A DNA stretch of 64,000 bases from Flavipsychrobacter sp. (GTDB lineage: Bacteria; Bacteroidota; Bacteroidia; Chitinophagales; Chitinophagaceae). Positions 24,509 to 34,300 of the stretch are shown piece by piece. The notes beneath the pieces were generated by a model. It saw only the letters and a list, made by a program, of their open reading frames with translations, was not told the origin of the DNA and did not search any database. Where the stretch lies: the NCBI GenBank assembly GCA_021155965.1, contig JAJNBJ010000001.1:186001-250000 (forward strand), given 5' to 3'. The position numbers and the translations under genes are program-made. Each line of letters begins with the position of its first letter. The first letter of the stretch is position 1.

Positions 24509-25603
24509 CTACAAATTTCTTAATTCCTTTTTAATAAATGCTTCAATTTGTTTTTTATCTGGCAGTTCCAGCATGTATTTTCTTACAAACAATTGCTCAT
24601 CCATACCTGCGGTTGCATATTCAACCAGCGCATCGTTTTTGTTTGTGACCATTAAAATGCCAATTGGTGGATTATCACCGGTTAATTGTACTTCTTTTTT
24701 ATAGTAGTTGATATAGGTATTAAGTTGGCCAGCTTTGTTATGGTCAAATTCTTCTACTTTCAGGTCAATAAGCACATGGCATTTCAGAATACGATGATAA
24801 AATACAAGGTCAATAAAAAAATACTCATTGCCTATAAGTATTCTTTTCTGCCGTGCTTCCAGGCAAAAGCCGTGTCCCATTTCAAGAAGGAACTGTTGCA
24901 AATGATCAAGAAGTGCAGTTTCCAGGTCATGTTCTTCAACTGCATCCCTTGCAGGTAACCCCAGGAACTCAAATGTGTAGACGTCCTTTATGAATGAAGC
25001 ATGATTTATATCGCTTTTGTGGCCGTTGAACTGTACAAGCAATTTTTCTGGCTCCTTCGATATATTGCTTCTTTCAAAAAGTAAGGAGTTTATCTGCCGT
25101 TTCAATTCACGTACACTCCATGTACATTTTATTGCTTCTATTGCATAGAATGTACGCTGTAAAGAAGATGGGACGGATAAAAGCAAAATTATATGTGAAA
25201 AAAATAAATTATTTATGATTTGCTCATTTAAATGAATATGCTCATTACTAACTGATTGATTTTCAATTTTGAATTCGTCAGACACTGTCTGACGAATTCC
25301 CATTAGTTTATTTTTTAACTCGTCAAGGACAGGTTGGGCAATTACCGGGTATGCCAAATAAAAAGACCTGTTTATTTTTAAATTGGTTTCCGAAAGACCC
25401 TTTACACTTAGAGAATCAGACAAAATATTGAGTAAGTTGTCTCCATATTTGGCCCTGTCTTCTCCATTTTGTTCATATTCCACAATGTAATAACCGATAA
25501 GCCAGTTACGGATCGTGAGTAAACGGTTCACTGCCTTGGTAGCCTCATGTTTAAGAGCACCATCAAGAGAATTGATTTGTGATATGAGACTGTCCAATTT
25601 CAT
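24509..25603 (-). CDS. DUF1016 / YhcG-family PD-(D/E)xK nuclease-like protein
   Basis: This 364-residue protein has an N-terminal DUF1016 region (about 10-190, with IRNWLIGYYIVEYEQNG and TWSVRELKRQINSLLFER) and a C-terminal PD-(D/E)xK nuclease fold (about 200-355). The putative catalytic residues are in YFFIDLVFYHR and HVLIDLKVEEF. Family members occur in restriction-modification and other accessory loci; the substrate is unknown. The gene is much richer in A/T than gldH and yicC on either side, and it fits between them with no gap to yicC and 4 nt to gldH, which suggests acquisition into an existing operon. Its coding sequence contains a 29-nt palindrome. Confidence 0.88.
   Translation of the reverse strand: MKLDSLISQINSLDGALKHEATKAVNRLLTIRNWLIGYYIVEYEQNGEDRAKYGDNLLNILSDSLSVKGLSETNLKINRSFYLAYPVIAQPVLDELKNKLMGIRQTVSDEFKIENQSVSNEHIHLNEQIINNLFFSHIILLLSVPSSLQRTFYAIEAIKCTWSVRELKRQINSLLFERSNISKEPEKLLVQFNGHKSDINHASFIKDVYTFEFLGLPARDAVEEHDLETALLDHLQQFLLEMGHGFCLEARQKRILIGNEYFFIDLVFYHRILKCHVLIDLKVEEFDHNKAGQLNTYINYYKKEVQLTGDNPPIGILMVTNKNDALVEYATAGMDEQLFVRKYMLELPDKKQIEAFIKKELRNL
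25271..25299. repeat. 29-nt near-perfect palindrome inside the DUF1016 gene
   Basis: Two 14-bp arms, GAATTCGTCAGACA and TGTCTGACGAATTC, are perfectly complementary around a single central C. It is in frame and encodes RQTVSDEF-type residues in the variable link between the two domains. Such length is very unlikely by chance, so it may be an inserted palindromic element or a protein-binding site. Confidence 0.9.
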
Positions 25604-26479
25604 TTACAGGATGTTCAGTATCTGCTCTTTCGCTTTCTCCAGCTCGTCCTTCATATTGATCACTATCTGCTGTATCTCCGCATGGTTGGCTTTTGATCCC
25701 AGCGTATTGATTTCCCTGCCTATCTCCTGCAATATAAAATTCAGCTTCCTGCCTATGGCTGCATCGTTATCGTTAATAGTATTATTAAAATAGCCGCAAT
25801 GTTGTTTCAGGCGTATTTTCTCTTCCGAGAAATCCATACGCTCCAGGTAATAGATCATCTCCTGCTCAAACCGGTTAGGGTCTATCTTGTCTTTACCTAC
25901 CATATCCTCCAGCCATTGATTGATGCGGGCGCGTATCCGTTCTTTGCGCTCAGCTTCCAGCGGCAATATTTTTTCATGCAAGGCTTCAATATTGCTGATA
26001 CGGGTCTCTATATCCTTCAGTAAAGCTTCGCCCTCATGTTTGCGGTGTTCCATCAGGTGATTGGCGGCTTCTCCAATAACCAGCTTCACGCGCTCCCATT
26101 CATTTTCGGGTAACTCATCAGTGTCAGGGGCTACTACTTCCGGCAGGCGCATAAGTGTAGCTATCATATTTTCCTGGGGCTGTCCTGTTTTTTCGGCTAT
26201 TTGCTTCATGCCATTGTAATAGAACAATGCAAGGTCTGTGTTGATGACCATTGGTTTTGATGCTCCCTCCTGCCGCACACTTATAGTCAGGTCTATTGTG
26301 CCGCGACTCAGTATGCTGTTAAGCATGTTCCGGATAACCAGTTCATACGACCTCAGGATAGGGGGCAGTTTGGTAGATAAGTCAAATTGTTTCCCATTAA
26401 GTGCTTTGATCTCTACCACTACCTGTCGGCCATTTACTTCAGCCTCAGCACGCCCAAACCCCGTCATTGAGTATAACAT
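25604..26479 (-). CDS. YicC-family endoribonuclease
   Basis: This 291-residue protein begins MLYSMTGFGRAEAEV, the signature N-terminus of YicC proteins, and ends in the conserved QQIVINMKDELEKAKEQILNI helix. It carries the ERMDFSEEKIRLKQH and GRKLNFILQEIGREINTLGSK motifs. YicC from E. coli has been shown to be an endoribonuclease. The start at 26479 is used because the family starts at this Met; a longer frame would extend into the divergent promoter region. It is the first gene of the yicC-DUF1016-gldH-kinase cluster. Confidence 0.93.
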   Translation of the reverse strand: MLYSMTGFGRAEAEVNGRQVVVEIKALNGKQFDLSTKLPPILRSYELVIRNMLNSILSRGTIDLTISVRQEGASKPMVINTDLALFYYNGMKQIAEKTGQPQENMIATLMRLPEVVAPDTDELPENEWERVKLVIGEAANHLMEHRKHEGEALLKDIETRISNIEALHEKILPLEAERKERIRARINQWLEDMVGKDKIDPNRFEQEMIYYLERMDFSEEKIRLKQHCGYFNNTINDNDAAIGRKLNFILQEIGREINTLGSKANHAEIQQIVINMKDELEKAKEQILNIL

Positions 26480-26609
26480 AGCATTTTCTTTGCAGCAAAA
26501 GAAAAGAAGGTTTGCCAATAAAAAAACCTTCTTTCCTGTTTTTATGGAAAAAGGATGCAAAAAGCGTCTTAAAACTGCCAAAACGGTGCATTTGGCTGCA
26601 ATAATTGGT

Positions 26610-26617
26610 TATTTTTG
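26610..26617 (+). promoter_or_regulatory. -7 promoter element of the EnvC-like gene
   Basis: TATTTTTG matches TAnnTTTG, 19 nt before the ATG at 26637, in the divergent yicC/envC region. Confidence 0.5.
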
Positions 26618-26636
26618 TTTCATTCAGAGCTACTGC

Positions 26637-28019
26637 ATGCGTATATACATTATTGTCATTTGCCTGTTCATTTCTGCTGTTGCTATGGCTCAGCCTAAAT
26701 CAACGGTGCAGTACACCATGACCAAGGAGGAATTGATGGCAAAGCGCAAGGAATTGCAAGATGATATTGCCGAGACCGAGAAAAGGTTGCGGATGATCTC
26801 GAATGATAAGCAGACGACCATGAGCCAGCTGCGTGACCTGCAGAATAAACTTGCCCTCCGCCAAAGGCTTATTTCCAACATTAATGATGAGATGAATGAC
26901 ATTGACAGGACCATCAGGAACTCATCGAAAGAAGTAGGCAACCTTAAGACCAAGCTGGAGGAGCTGAAAATACGTTATGCGCAATCTATCAGGTATTCAT
27001 ACCAGTCGCGCAGTTCGTATGATATGATCGCTTTCCTGTTCTCATCAAGAGACTTTAATGATGCATTGAGGCGCATGAAATACCTGAAAAAGTTCAGGGA
27101 TTTCCGCAAGCAGCAGGTTGAACAGATAAAGACGACACAAAGCACACTGCAGCATAAAATAGGTGTACTGGCCAGCGAAAAGCAGCAAAAAGACAAACTG
27201 CTGAACACGGAAGAAGAACAGAAAAAATACCTGATGGAAGAGACCGACCACACCAACAGGGTGATAGAGGACCTGAAAGGAAAGGAAGGCGAGCTGATGA
27301 AGAATGTTGAGAAGAACAGGGTAATAGCCAAACGTGTAAATGCCGCGATAAACAGGATAATAGAAAATGAAATAGCGAAAGCAGCTAAAGAGGCAGAAGA
27401 AGCTGAAAAGAAACGTATAGAAGAAGAAAAGAAGAAGACCGCAGCCTTGACGACCGTACCCGCACCACCAACAAAGACAGAAACTCCCCGGCCTGCTGCA
27501 AGCAATAACCCTCCACCCGCTGATATACCTACAAGACCTCGCCCGGTAAGAGAATCTCAGCCGTTGCTGCTAACACCAACAGATGTTGCTCTTGCCGAAA
27601 ACTTTGAAGGTAATATGGGTAAGCTTTACTGGCCGGTGGACAAAGGTTTCATATCAGACCATTTTGGTACACACCCGCACCCAATTGAAACACGGGTGAT
27701 GATAGAGAATACGGGTGTGGATATACAGACCTCTGCTGATGCCCCGGTAAGGGCTGTGTTTGATGGTACAGTTACCAGCGTGAGCTATATAGCCGGCAAT
27801 ATGATGGTGCTCATTAAGCATGGTAACTACTTTACGGTATATAACAACATGAAGAGCGCATCCGTGAAAAAAGATGAACAGGTAAAAGCGCGCCAGCAAA
27901 TAGGTATTGTAGCTCTTAATGATGAGGGAGAACCCACTATCAAATTTCAGATATGGAAGGCAATGAAAAAGGGTTCAGTGAAACTGAATCCTGAGACATG
28001 GCTGGGAAGAGCAAGATAA
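26637..28019 (+). CDS. EnvC-like murein hydrolase activator with degenerate LytM domain
   Basis: This 460-residue periplasmic protein has a signal peptide (residues 1-19), a long coiled coil (about 25-260) with a Lys/Glu-rich C-terminal part, a Pro-rich linker (about 265-305) and a LytM/M23 domain (about 325-460). The metal-binding positions are altered: ENTGVDI where active enzymes have HxGxDI, and YNNM where they have YxHL. It is therefore probably inactive and, like EnvC, would activate an amidase during cell separation. The start at 26637 is supported by the signal peptide and a nearby -7 element. Its stop abuts the stop of the convergent CstB-like gene. Confidence 0.9.
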   Translation: MRIYIIVICLFISAVAMAQPKSTVQYTMTKEELMAKRKELQDDIAETEKRLRMISNDKQTTMSQLRDLQNKLALRQRLISNINDEMNDIDRTIRNSSKEVGNLKTKLEELKIRYAQSIRYSYQSRSSYDMIAFLFSSRDFNDALRRMKYLKKFRDFRKQQVEQIKTTQSTLQHKIGVLASEKQQKDKLLNTEEEQKKYLMEETDHTNRVIEDLKGKEGELMKNVEKNRVIAKRVNAAINRIIENEIAKAAKEAEEAEKKRIEEEKKKTAALTTVPAPPTKTETPRPAASNNPPPADIPTRPRPVRESQPLLLTPTDVALAENFEGNMGKLYWPVDKGFISDHFGTHPHPIETRVMIENTGVDIQTSADAPVRAVFDGTVTSVSYIAGNMMVLIKHGNYFTVYNNMKSASVKKDEQVKARQQIGIVALNDEGEPTIKFQIWKAMKKGSVKLNPETWLGRAR

Positions 28020-29423
28020 TTAAGCTCCTACCTTCCCCGGTAATACCATTGGTATCCTTTTTTCCAACTTCATTTTTGCGTAGCCGCCTAACACATTCCG
28101 CAGGTTGTGGTAGCCTTCGCGTTTCAGTAATGATGCTGCTATAACAGAACGGTAGCCGCCTGCACAATGCACATATAGGTTACGGTCGTCTTCGATTACA
28201 GCAATATTCAGCGGGTCCCGTAAGGTATCTAACGGCATATTATGGGCGCCTTTCACATGACCTGCTTCAAACTCGCCGGGCTTGCGCACATCTATTACCT
28301 CCAGCATATTGTCGTGCGGCAGGTCCATTGCAAACTCATCAGCCTCAATATCTATGATCATATCTATCTGCTCGCCGGCAGCAACCCATGCTTCATAACC
28401 GCCATCAAGGTATCCTTGTATATTATCTATACCCACGCGTGCAAGGCGGGTAACACTTTCTTTTTCTTTACCGGGTTCTGTAACCAGTATCAATGCCTGC
28501 TTCAGGGGAAGCATGGTACCTGCCCATTCTGCAAATCGGCCGTCAAGTCCTATGCTTATGGAGCCGGGAACAAACCCCTGTGTGAAAACTGTGGCAGGAC
28601 GAGTATCCAATATCCATACTTCTTCGCTTACCTTCTGTTTGAATTCGGCAACTGTAAGTGGCTGTAGCCCTTTTGCGAATACATCATCCAGGCTGTCATA
28701 ACCCTCTTTATTGATGCGTGCATTTAATGGGAAGTATGCAGGTGGTGCATTCAGGCCAGTTGTAACAGCCTTAATGAACTCTTCTTTGGTCATATCCTGC
28801 AGGGCATAATTGCTTGCCTTTTGCGCACCTATAGTGCTGAAAGTATCAGGCCCCAGGTTCTTGCCGCAGGATGAGCCCGGCCCGTGTGCAGGATACACAA
28901 TGATGTTATCGTTGAGTGGTTTTATTTTATTGGTCAGGCTGTCATACATCATACCTGCCAGTTCTTCCTTTGTAAGGTTGCCACTGAACAGGTCTGGTCT
29001 GCCCACATCGCCTACAAACAGCGTATCTCCGGTAAAGATGCAGTATGGCGCACCGGCTTCATCGTGTAGCAGGTAACAAGTACTTTCTAAAGTATGGCCG
29101 GGCGTATGCACTGCTTTGATCTTCAGTTTACCTACCATGAACTCTTCGCCATCGGTAGCGAGGTGTATTTTAAAAGCAGCATTGGTGTTTGGCCCGTATA
29201 TAATAGGCGCACCGGTTTTTTTAGAAAGGTCTATATGCCCGCTCACAAAATCGGCATGGAAGTGTGTCTCAAAAATGTATTTTATTTTCACGCTCCTTTC
29301 GGCTGCCATTTGTATATACACATCAGTATCACGCAGCGGATCTATGACTGCTGCTTCGCCTTCACTGGCAATAAAATAGGCAGCCTCGCTGAGGCAACCG
29401 GTATATAATTGTTTAACTTCCAT
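28020..29423 (-). CDS. CstB-like persulfide dioxygenase with two rhodanese domains
   Basis: This 467-residue protein has three domains. The N-terminal metallo-beta-lactamase-fold dioxygenase (about 1-245) has the Fe(II) motif THFHADFVSGH (His54, His56) plus HTPGHT and FTGDTLF. The middle rhodanese fold (about 260-350) has no active-site cysteine, the loop reading LVTEPGKEKES. The C-terminal rhodanese (about 370-450) has an intact CAGGYRS loop (Cys420). This is the order described for CstB, which oxidises low-molecular-weight persulfides and yields thiosulfate in sulfide detoxification. No CstR-like repressor is adjacent; a -7 element lies 53 nt upstream. Confidence 0.9.
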   Translation of the reverse strand: MEVKQLYTGCLSEAAYFIASEGEAAVIDPLRDTDVYIQMAAERSVKIKYIFETHFHADFVSGHIDLSKKTGAPIIYGPNTNAAFKIHLATDGEEFMVGKLKIKAVHTPGHTLESTCYLLHDEAGAPYCIFTGDTLFVGDVGRPDLFSGNLTKEELAGMMYDSLTNKIKPLNDNIIVYPAHGPGSSCGKNLGPDTFSTIGAQKASNYALQDMTKEEFIKAVTTGLNAPPAYFPLNARINKEGYDSLDDVFAKGLQPLTVAEFKQKVSEEVWILDTRPATVFTQGFVPGSISIGLDGRFAEWAGTMLPLKQALILVTEPGKEKESVTRLARVGIDNIQGYLDGGYEAWVAAGEQIDMIIDIEADEFAMDLPHDNMLEVIDVRKPGEFEAGHVKGAHNMPLDTLRDPLNIAVIEDDRNLYVHCAGGYRSVIAASLLKREGYHNLRNVLGGYAKMKLEKRIPMVLPGKVGA

Positions 29424-29476
29424 GCTAATAAAAATTAAAAAATGAAAGACTCCCTAAATGAGGAGTTAATATGGTG

Positions 29477-29484
29477 CAAAGTTA
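29477..29484 (-). promoter_or_regulatory. -7 promoter element of the CstB-like gene
   Basis: TAACTTTG matches TAnnTTTG on the minus strand. The ~50-nt leader contains a small ACTCC/GGAGT inverted repeat (29449-29466) that could be a weak hairpin. Confidence 0.5.
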
Positions 29485-29553
29485 AGATAAATACCCCGCA
29501 AAGGGGTTATGAATGCATAAATATAGTTTATGTAATTTGAGCTTTGAAAACCT

Positions 29554-30033
29554 ATGTATATCAATACATTTACAGAATTGACAAGTGAGCAAAAACGCTC
29601 TATTCTTGACTTATGGAATAGGGAATATCCGGAACAAATACGCTATGCAACCTTAACTGAGTTTGATACTTACCTGGATAACCTTAAAGAAAAGAAGCAC
29701 TATTTATTGGCAGGAAATAATGGCGAGGTACAGGGCTGGGGCTTTCAATTTATGCGGGATATGGAACAATGGTTTGCTATAATAGTTGATAGTAAGGTGC
29801 AGAGACGTGGGTATGGCACTTTATTTCTGGATGAAATGAAAAAAAACAATACAGTGCTTAACGGATGGGTGGCAGACCATAATAATTATCGCAAACAAGA
29901 TGGCAGCGTGTATATATCGCCGCTTCATTTTTATATAAAGAACGGGTTTTCCGTAAAGCACGATATACGGATCGAAACCGAAAAATTATCTGCTGTTAAG
30001 ATAGTATGGCATAAGAATGCTCATTCGTCATAA
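29554..30033 (+). CDS. GNAT-family N-acetyltransferase
   Basis: This 159-residue protein shows the GNAT acetyl-CoA-binding signature QRRGYGT within IIVDSKVQRRGYGTLFLDEM, and the C-terminal YIKNGFSV motif. It transfers an acetyl group to an unknown amine substrate. Its final 6 nt overlap the end of the convergent pheS gene. Confidence 0.88.
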   Translation: MYINTFTELTSEQKRSILDLWNREYPEQIRYATLTEFDTYLDNLKEKKHYLLAGNNGEVQGWGFQFMRDMEQWFAIIVDSKVQRRGYGTLFLDEMKKNNTVLNGWVADHNNYRKQDGSVYISPLHFYIKNGFSVKHDIRIETEKLSAVKIVWHKNAHSS

Positions 30034-31053
30034 CGATTGAAACTGCCTCAGGAACCGCACATCATTCTGTGAATAGAGGCGCAAATCATTCACCTGGTAT
30101 TTTATCTGCGTGATACGCTCTACCCCCAGTCCGAAGGCGTACCCTGTATATACTTCGGGATCAATATTGAAGTTACGCAGCATATTTGGGTGTACCATAC
30201 CGCAACCCAATATCTCAACCCAGCCGGTATGCTTGCATAGGCTGCAACCGGAACCACCACATACTGTGCAGGAAATATCCATTTCCGCGCTCGGCTCTGT
30301 GAACGGAAAGTAAGAAGGGCGGAAGCGCACTTTGGTATCCTCACCAAACATTTCGGTAACGAAGTAATAAAGTGTCTGCTTCAGGTCTGCAAAAGAAACA
30401 TCTTTGTCTATGTACAATCCTTCGCATTGGTGGAAGAAACAATGTGCGCGTGCAGATATAGTTTCGTTACGGTAAACCCTGCCTGGGCATATAACCCGTA
30501 TAGGCGGTTGCTGGTTTTCCATTACCCTTGCCTGTGTGGATGATGTATGCGTACGCAGCACCCAGTCAGGGTTTTGGGATACGTAGAATGTGTCCTGCAT
30601 ATCGCGGGCAGGATGGTGTTCCGGCATGTTCAGCGATGTGAAGTTGTGCCAGTCGTCTTCTATCTCAGGCCCTGTTGCTACACTAAAACCTATCTTTTCA
30701 AAAATAGAAACGATCTGGTTTTCCACTATGCGCAAAGGGTGCCTGGTGCCTGTTGGCAAAGGTGTGCCGGGTAATGTAATATCAACAGACGGGCCTTTGC
30801 TAGCGCCAGCCTGCTGCATGTCTTTGTGTGCATCATACTTCCCTTCAGCCAACTGCTTGAAAGAATTAAGCAGCATACCTGCCTCCTTACGTTGCTCCGG
30901 GGGCACGTTCTTCATTTCTGTGGAAAGCTGTTTTACGATACCTTTTGTGCCCAGGAACCGGATACGGAAATTTTCCAGTTCAGTAGCGTCAATAGGAGTG
31001 AAGGCTGTTATTTCTGCTTCGTATTGTTGTATCTGTTCGTGCAAGGATGACAT
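30028..31053 (-). CDS. pheS: Phenylalanyl-tRNA synthetase alpha subunit
   Basis: This 341-residue class II synthetase subunit charges tRNA-Phe together with PheT, which is not in the window. An N-terminal coiled-coil tRNA-binding region (about 1-85) precedes the catalytic core. Class II motif 2 is at PGRVYRNETISARAHCFFHQCEG and motif 3 at GYAFGLGVERI. The loop with CTVCGGSGCSLC holds clustered cysteines common in PheS. The start at 31053 lies 7 nt after a perfect -7 element, which argues against the upstream start at 31095. Confidence 0.97.
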   Translation of the reverse strand: MSSLHEQIQQYEAEITAFTPIDATELENFRIRFLGTKGIVKQLSTEMKNVPPEQRKEAGMLLNSFKQLAEGKYDAHKDMQQAGASKGPSVDITLPGTPLPTGTRHPLRIVENQIVSIFEKIGFSVATGPEIEDDWHNFTSLNMPEHHPARDMQDTFYVSQNPDWVLRTHTSSTQARVMENQQPPIRVICPGRVYRNETISARAHCFFHQCEGLYIDKDVSFADLKQTLYYFVTEMFGEDTKVRFRPSYFPFTEPSAEMDISCTVCGGSGCSLCKHTGWVEILGCGMVHPNMLRNFNIDPEVYTGYAFGLGVERITQIKYQVNDLRLYSQNDVRFLRQFQSL

Positions 31054-31060
31054 ATTGCGG

Positions 31061-31068
31061 CAAAGATA
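31061..31068 (-). promoter_or_regulatory. -7 promoter element 7 nt before pheS
   Basis: TATCTTTG matches TAnnTTTG and leaves only CCGCAAT before the pheS ATG, so the mRNA would be leaderless or nearly so. Confidence 0.55.
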
Positions 31069-31319
31069 TTTAAAACTATTCCACACGCGTTCCAATAGGT
31101 AACTTCTGGCACGCTTTATGCATTAATATTTTCACTACTAACATTCTTGGCTTCCAATAGTTTTAACTGATAGTAAATATTTATACATGACTTTTAGTAA
31201 TTTTTAAGAAAATTTGGGGAGAAACCAACTTTTTCAGGGGTGAATGTTGTCTTTTTAATACAGGATTTATTAACTTTAACGTCTTACTATATTAATAGAC
31301 TAATTAATAAGTGAAATTT

Positions 31320-34300
31320 ATGAAACTATTTACCCGCTATGTAGTAGTAGTTCTTTTCCTTTTCGGGATAACGCCATATTCAGCACTTGCTGTTCCCGTC
31401 ACTGCAAATTTTACTGCTTCCTCAGTAACAGGCTGTGCCCCGTTGGTAGTGAGCTTTACTAATACTACCACTCCTATGGCAGGTTCTACCTTCGATTGGG
31501 ACTTTGGGAATGGTTCGGGTATAGTGCATCTTACACACCCATCAACCAGTTATATCACGCCGGGTACCTATACCTGCAGGCTGACTGCTTACAACGGCAG
31601 CAACACAAGCGTGAAAACTATGACCATTATAGTGAAACCAGCACCAATAGTATCCTTCACTACAAGCGATTCAACTATTTGCCCTAATACATCGGTAACA
31701 TTTACCAATACTTCGATTCCCAATGCACCGGGCCCTATGACCTGTACCTGGAATTTTGGCGATGGTTTCGGTGGTTCAGGCAACCCTGTGTCTCATACCT
31801 ACACTGCATCCGGTTTTTATAATGTTACTTTGTCCGTTACTAATTCGGATGGTTGTGTAAGCTCACTTACCAAGCCTGCACATATACAGGTCTATCCTTT
31901 GCCTGCTCCTTACTTTACAGCAGCAACCACCCGTTTCTGCGAACCTCCGGGCATTGCGGTTTTTACCAACAGCACTACCGGTACAGGACCTTTTACTTAT
32001 CTGTGGCGGTTTGGCGACGGTGGGACCTCTACAACTACCAATCCAACGCACACTTATGCCGGAGTTGGATCGTATCCCGTCACACTTAAAGTAACAGATG
32101 GCAATGGCTGCACCGACAGCGCTACTATTCCTTCTTTTATTGTGGTGGGTAGTATTACAGCTGCATTTACATCTCCTGCCACTGCATGTATTAATACTGC
32201 AGTCACATTTACAGACGCGAGCTCAACACACTTAAGCCAGACATGGGACTATGGAGGGCTTGGCGCTTCTTATGGTGTGCATGGTTCTTTTACGTTCACT
32301 ACTGCAGGAACATATAATGTAAGGCTGATCATCTTCGACGGCTTTTGTTATGATACCGTGACACGCAGCATCACTATCTTACCGGGCCCGACAGCCAGCT
32401 TTACCATATCGCCCACGCATCCATGCCCGCCGCCTGTGGCCATTACCTATACCGGCACAGCACCAGCGGGCACTATAGTTACGTGGCTTTACGGTGACGG
32501 CACGTCGGGTTCAGGAATGACCTCTACGCATACGTATTGGCGCAGGATAGTGGATACCATAAAGATGATCGTAGTTGATGGCACAACTGGCTGCCGCGAT
32601 ACGGTTGAGCGAATAGATACGCTCTTCGATATGGTGCATTGGATCACTGCAACGCCTACCTCTGGCTGCAAACCGTTGACAGTGAACTTTACCGCCAGCA
32701 AGACGACCTATATGCCTGATACCACTAGGGCGCAGCCTTACCCTTACCCAACCACATCTTATTCCTGGAACTTTGGAGACGGGTCGGGTCTCTCCACTTC
32801 ACCGTCACCCTCTCATACCTATACTTTGGAAGGCACTTACACAGTTATACTCACATCGGTTACAAGCAATGGCTGCACCGTGTATGATACTGTGACAGTG
32901 CATGTAGGTAAGCCACCGATCGTCACATTTACGGCTGCGCCCACGCATTTATGTTATCGCAATAACCTGGTTACCTTCACTGTTACAGTTGTTTCAGGGC
33001 CGGCGGATACATTCATGTGGCTATTTGGAGATGGCACGAGTGATTTTGTTTCTGGCCCTGTTACAACTCATCATTATATTCGCCCCGGCTTTTTTACGGC
33101 AACGGTAACACCATACTACAATGGTTGCCCCGGCCCGCCATACTCCTGGTCAACAGTTATCACTATCGATTCTCCACAGGCAATTATCCGGGACAGCATC
33201 TACTGTTCTCCACCAAGAAGGGTACAGTTCGCCGACAGTTCGCTGGGAGATGATACGCATACCTGGTATTTTGGCGATGGCGCAACCTCTACATTGGATC
33301 ACCCGCTGCATGATTACCCGGCATTGAGCGTTTATACGGTAACGCTCACCACCCATAATATAGCAAGCGGTTGCAGGGATACGGCCAGGACAATTATAGA
33401 CTTGCGAAGGCCCATTGTTGATTTCTCAACTGCTGATACCGCGATATGCCGCGATAGTATAGCACTATTTATACCCACCGTCACGGGAGGGACTGTAACT
33501 AGTTTCTGGTGGCATAGTTCCGGGCGGTCGGCAGATAGTACAGTGCCTTATTACCTGGATACCTTTCATTCTGTCGGTATCTGGCCTATAACGCTTATAT
33601 GGGCGGATCAAAATGGTTGCCGTGATACCCTTGTCAAGCCCAATTATATGCTTGTATCCAAGCCGGATGCACGCTTTACGGTCAGTCCGGCCAGCGGTTG
33701 CTGGCCGCTTACTGCTGTATTTACTGATGCCAGCACAGGTGTGACGGGTACTTTCAGAACAGCGTTTGCGTGGGATTTTGGAGATGGATCTTCCACGTTC
33801 GTCACAACGCCATCGGTCACCCACACTTTTACCTCGGCTGGAGTATTTACGCCCACTTTTACCGTAACCGACAATGTGGGCTGTAAGGATACGGTCGTGT
33901 CACCGTCAGTTACGGTATGGAGGCCTACTGCAGCATTCTCGGCAACAAAACTCAACCCGTGCCGCTGGGACAGCACTCGCTTTATAGATGCCTCAATAAA
34001 CGCTGTAAATTACTTCTGGATGTTTGGCGATGGTGGTACATCAACGCTGACATCTCCGTGGCACCAGTACTATGCACCCGGCGCATATACAGTAAGGCTT
34101 GTGGTGACTGATTCGCATGGTTGCACAGATACGGCAACATACATCAACTATATAAACGTGATAGAGCCTGTAGCATCATTCTATATGGATGATTCTGTTT
34201 CTATTTGTCCGCCATTATTTGTTCACTTTTACAACACAAGTACAGGTGGTGTTTTCTATAACTGGTGGCTTGGAGACGGGGTAACCTCAACAACTCCTAA

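Noticed and set aside
26238-26636. N-terminal extension of the EnvC-like protein
   Set aside because: The extra 133 residues are antisense to yicC, and the signal peptide begins at 26637 after a promoter element.
29449-29466. Riboswitch in the CstB-like gene leader
   Set aside because: Only a 5-bp inverted repeat is present; the leader is about 50 nt and shows no complex fold.
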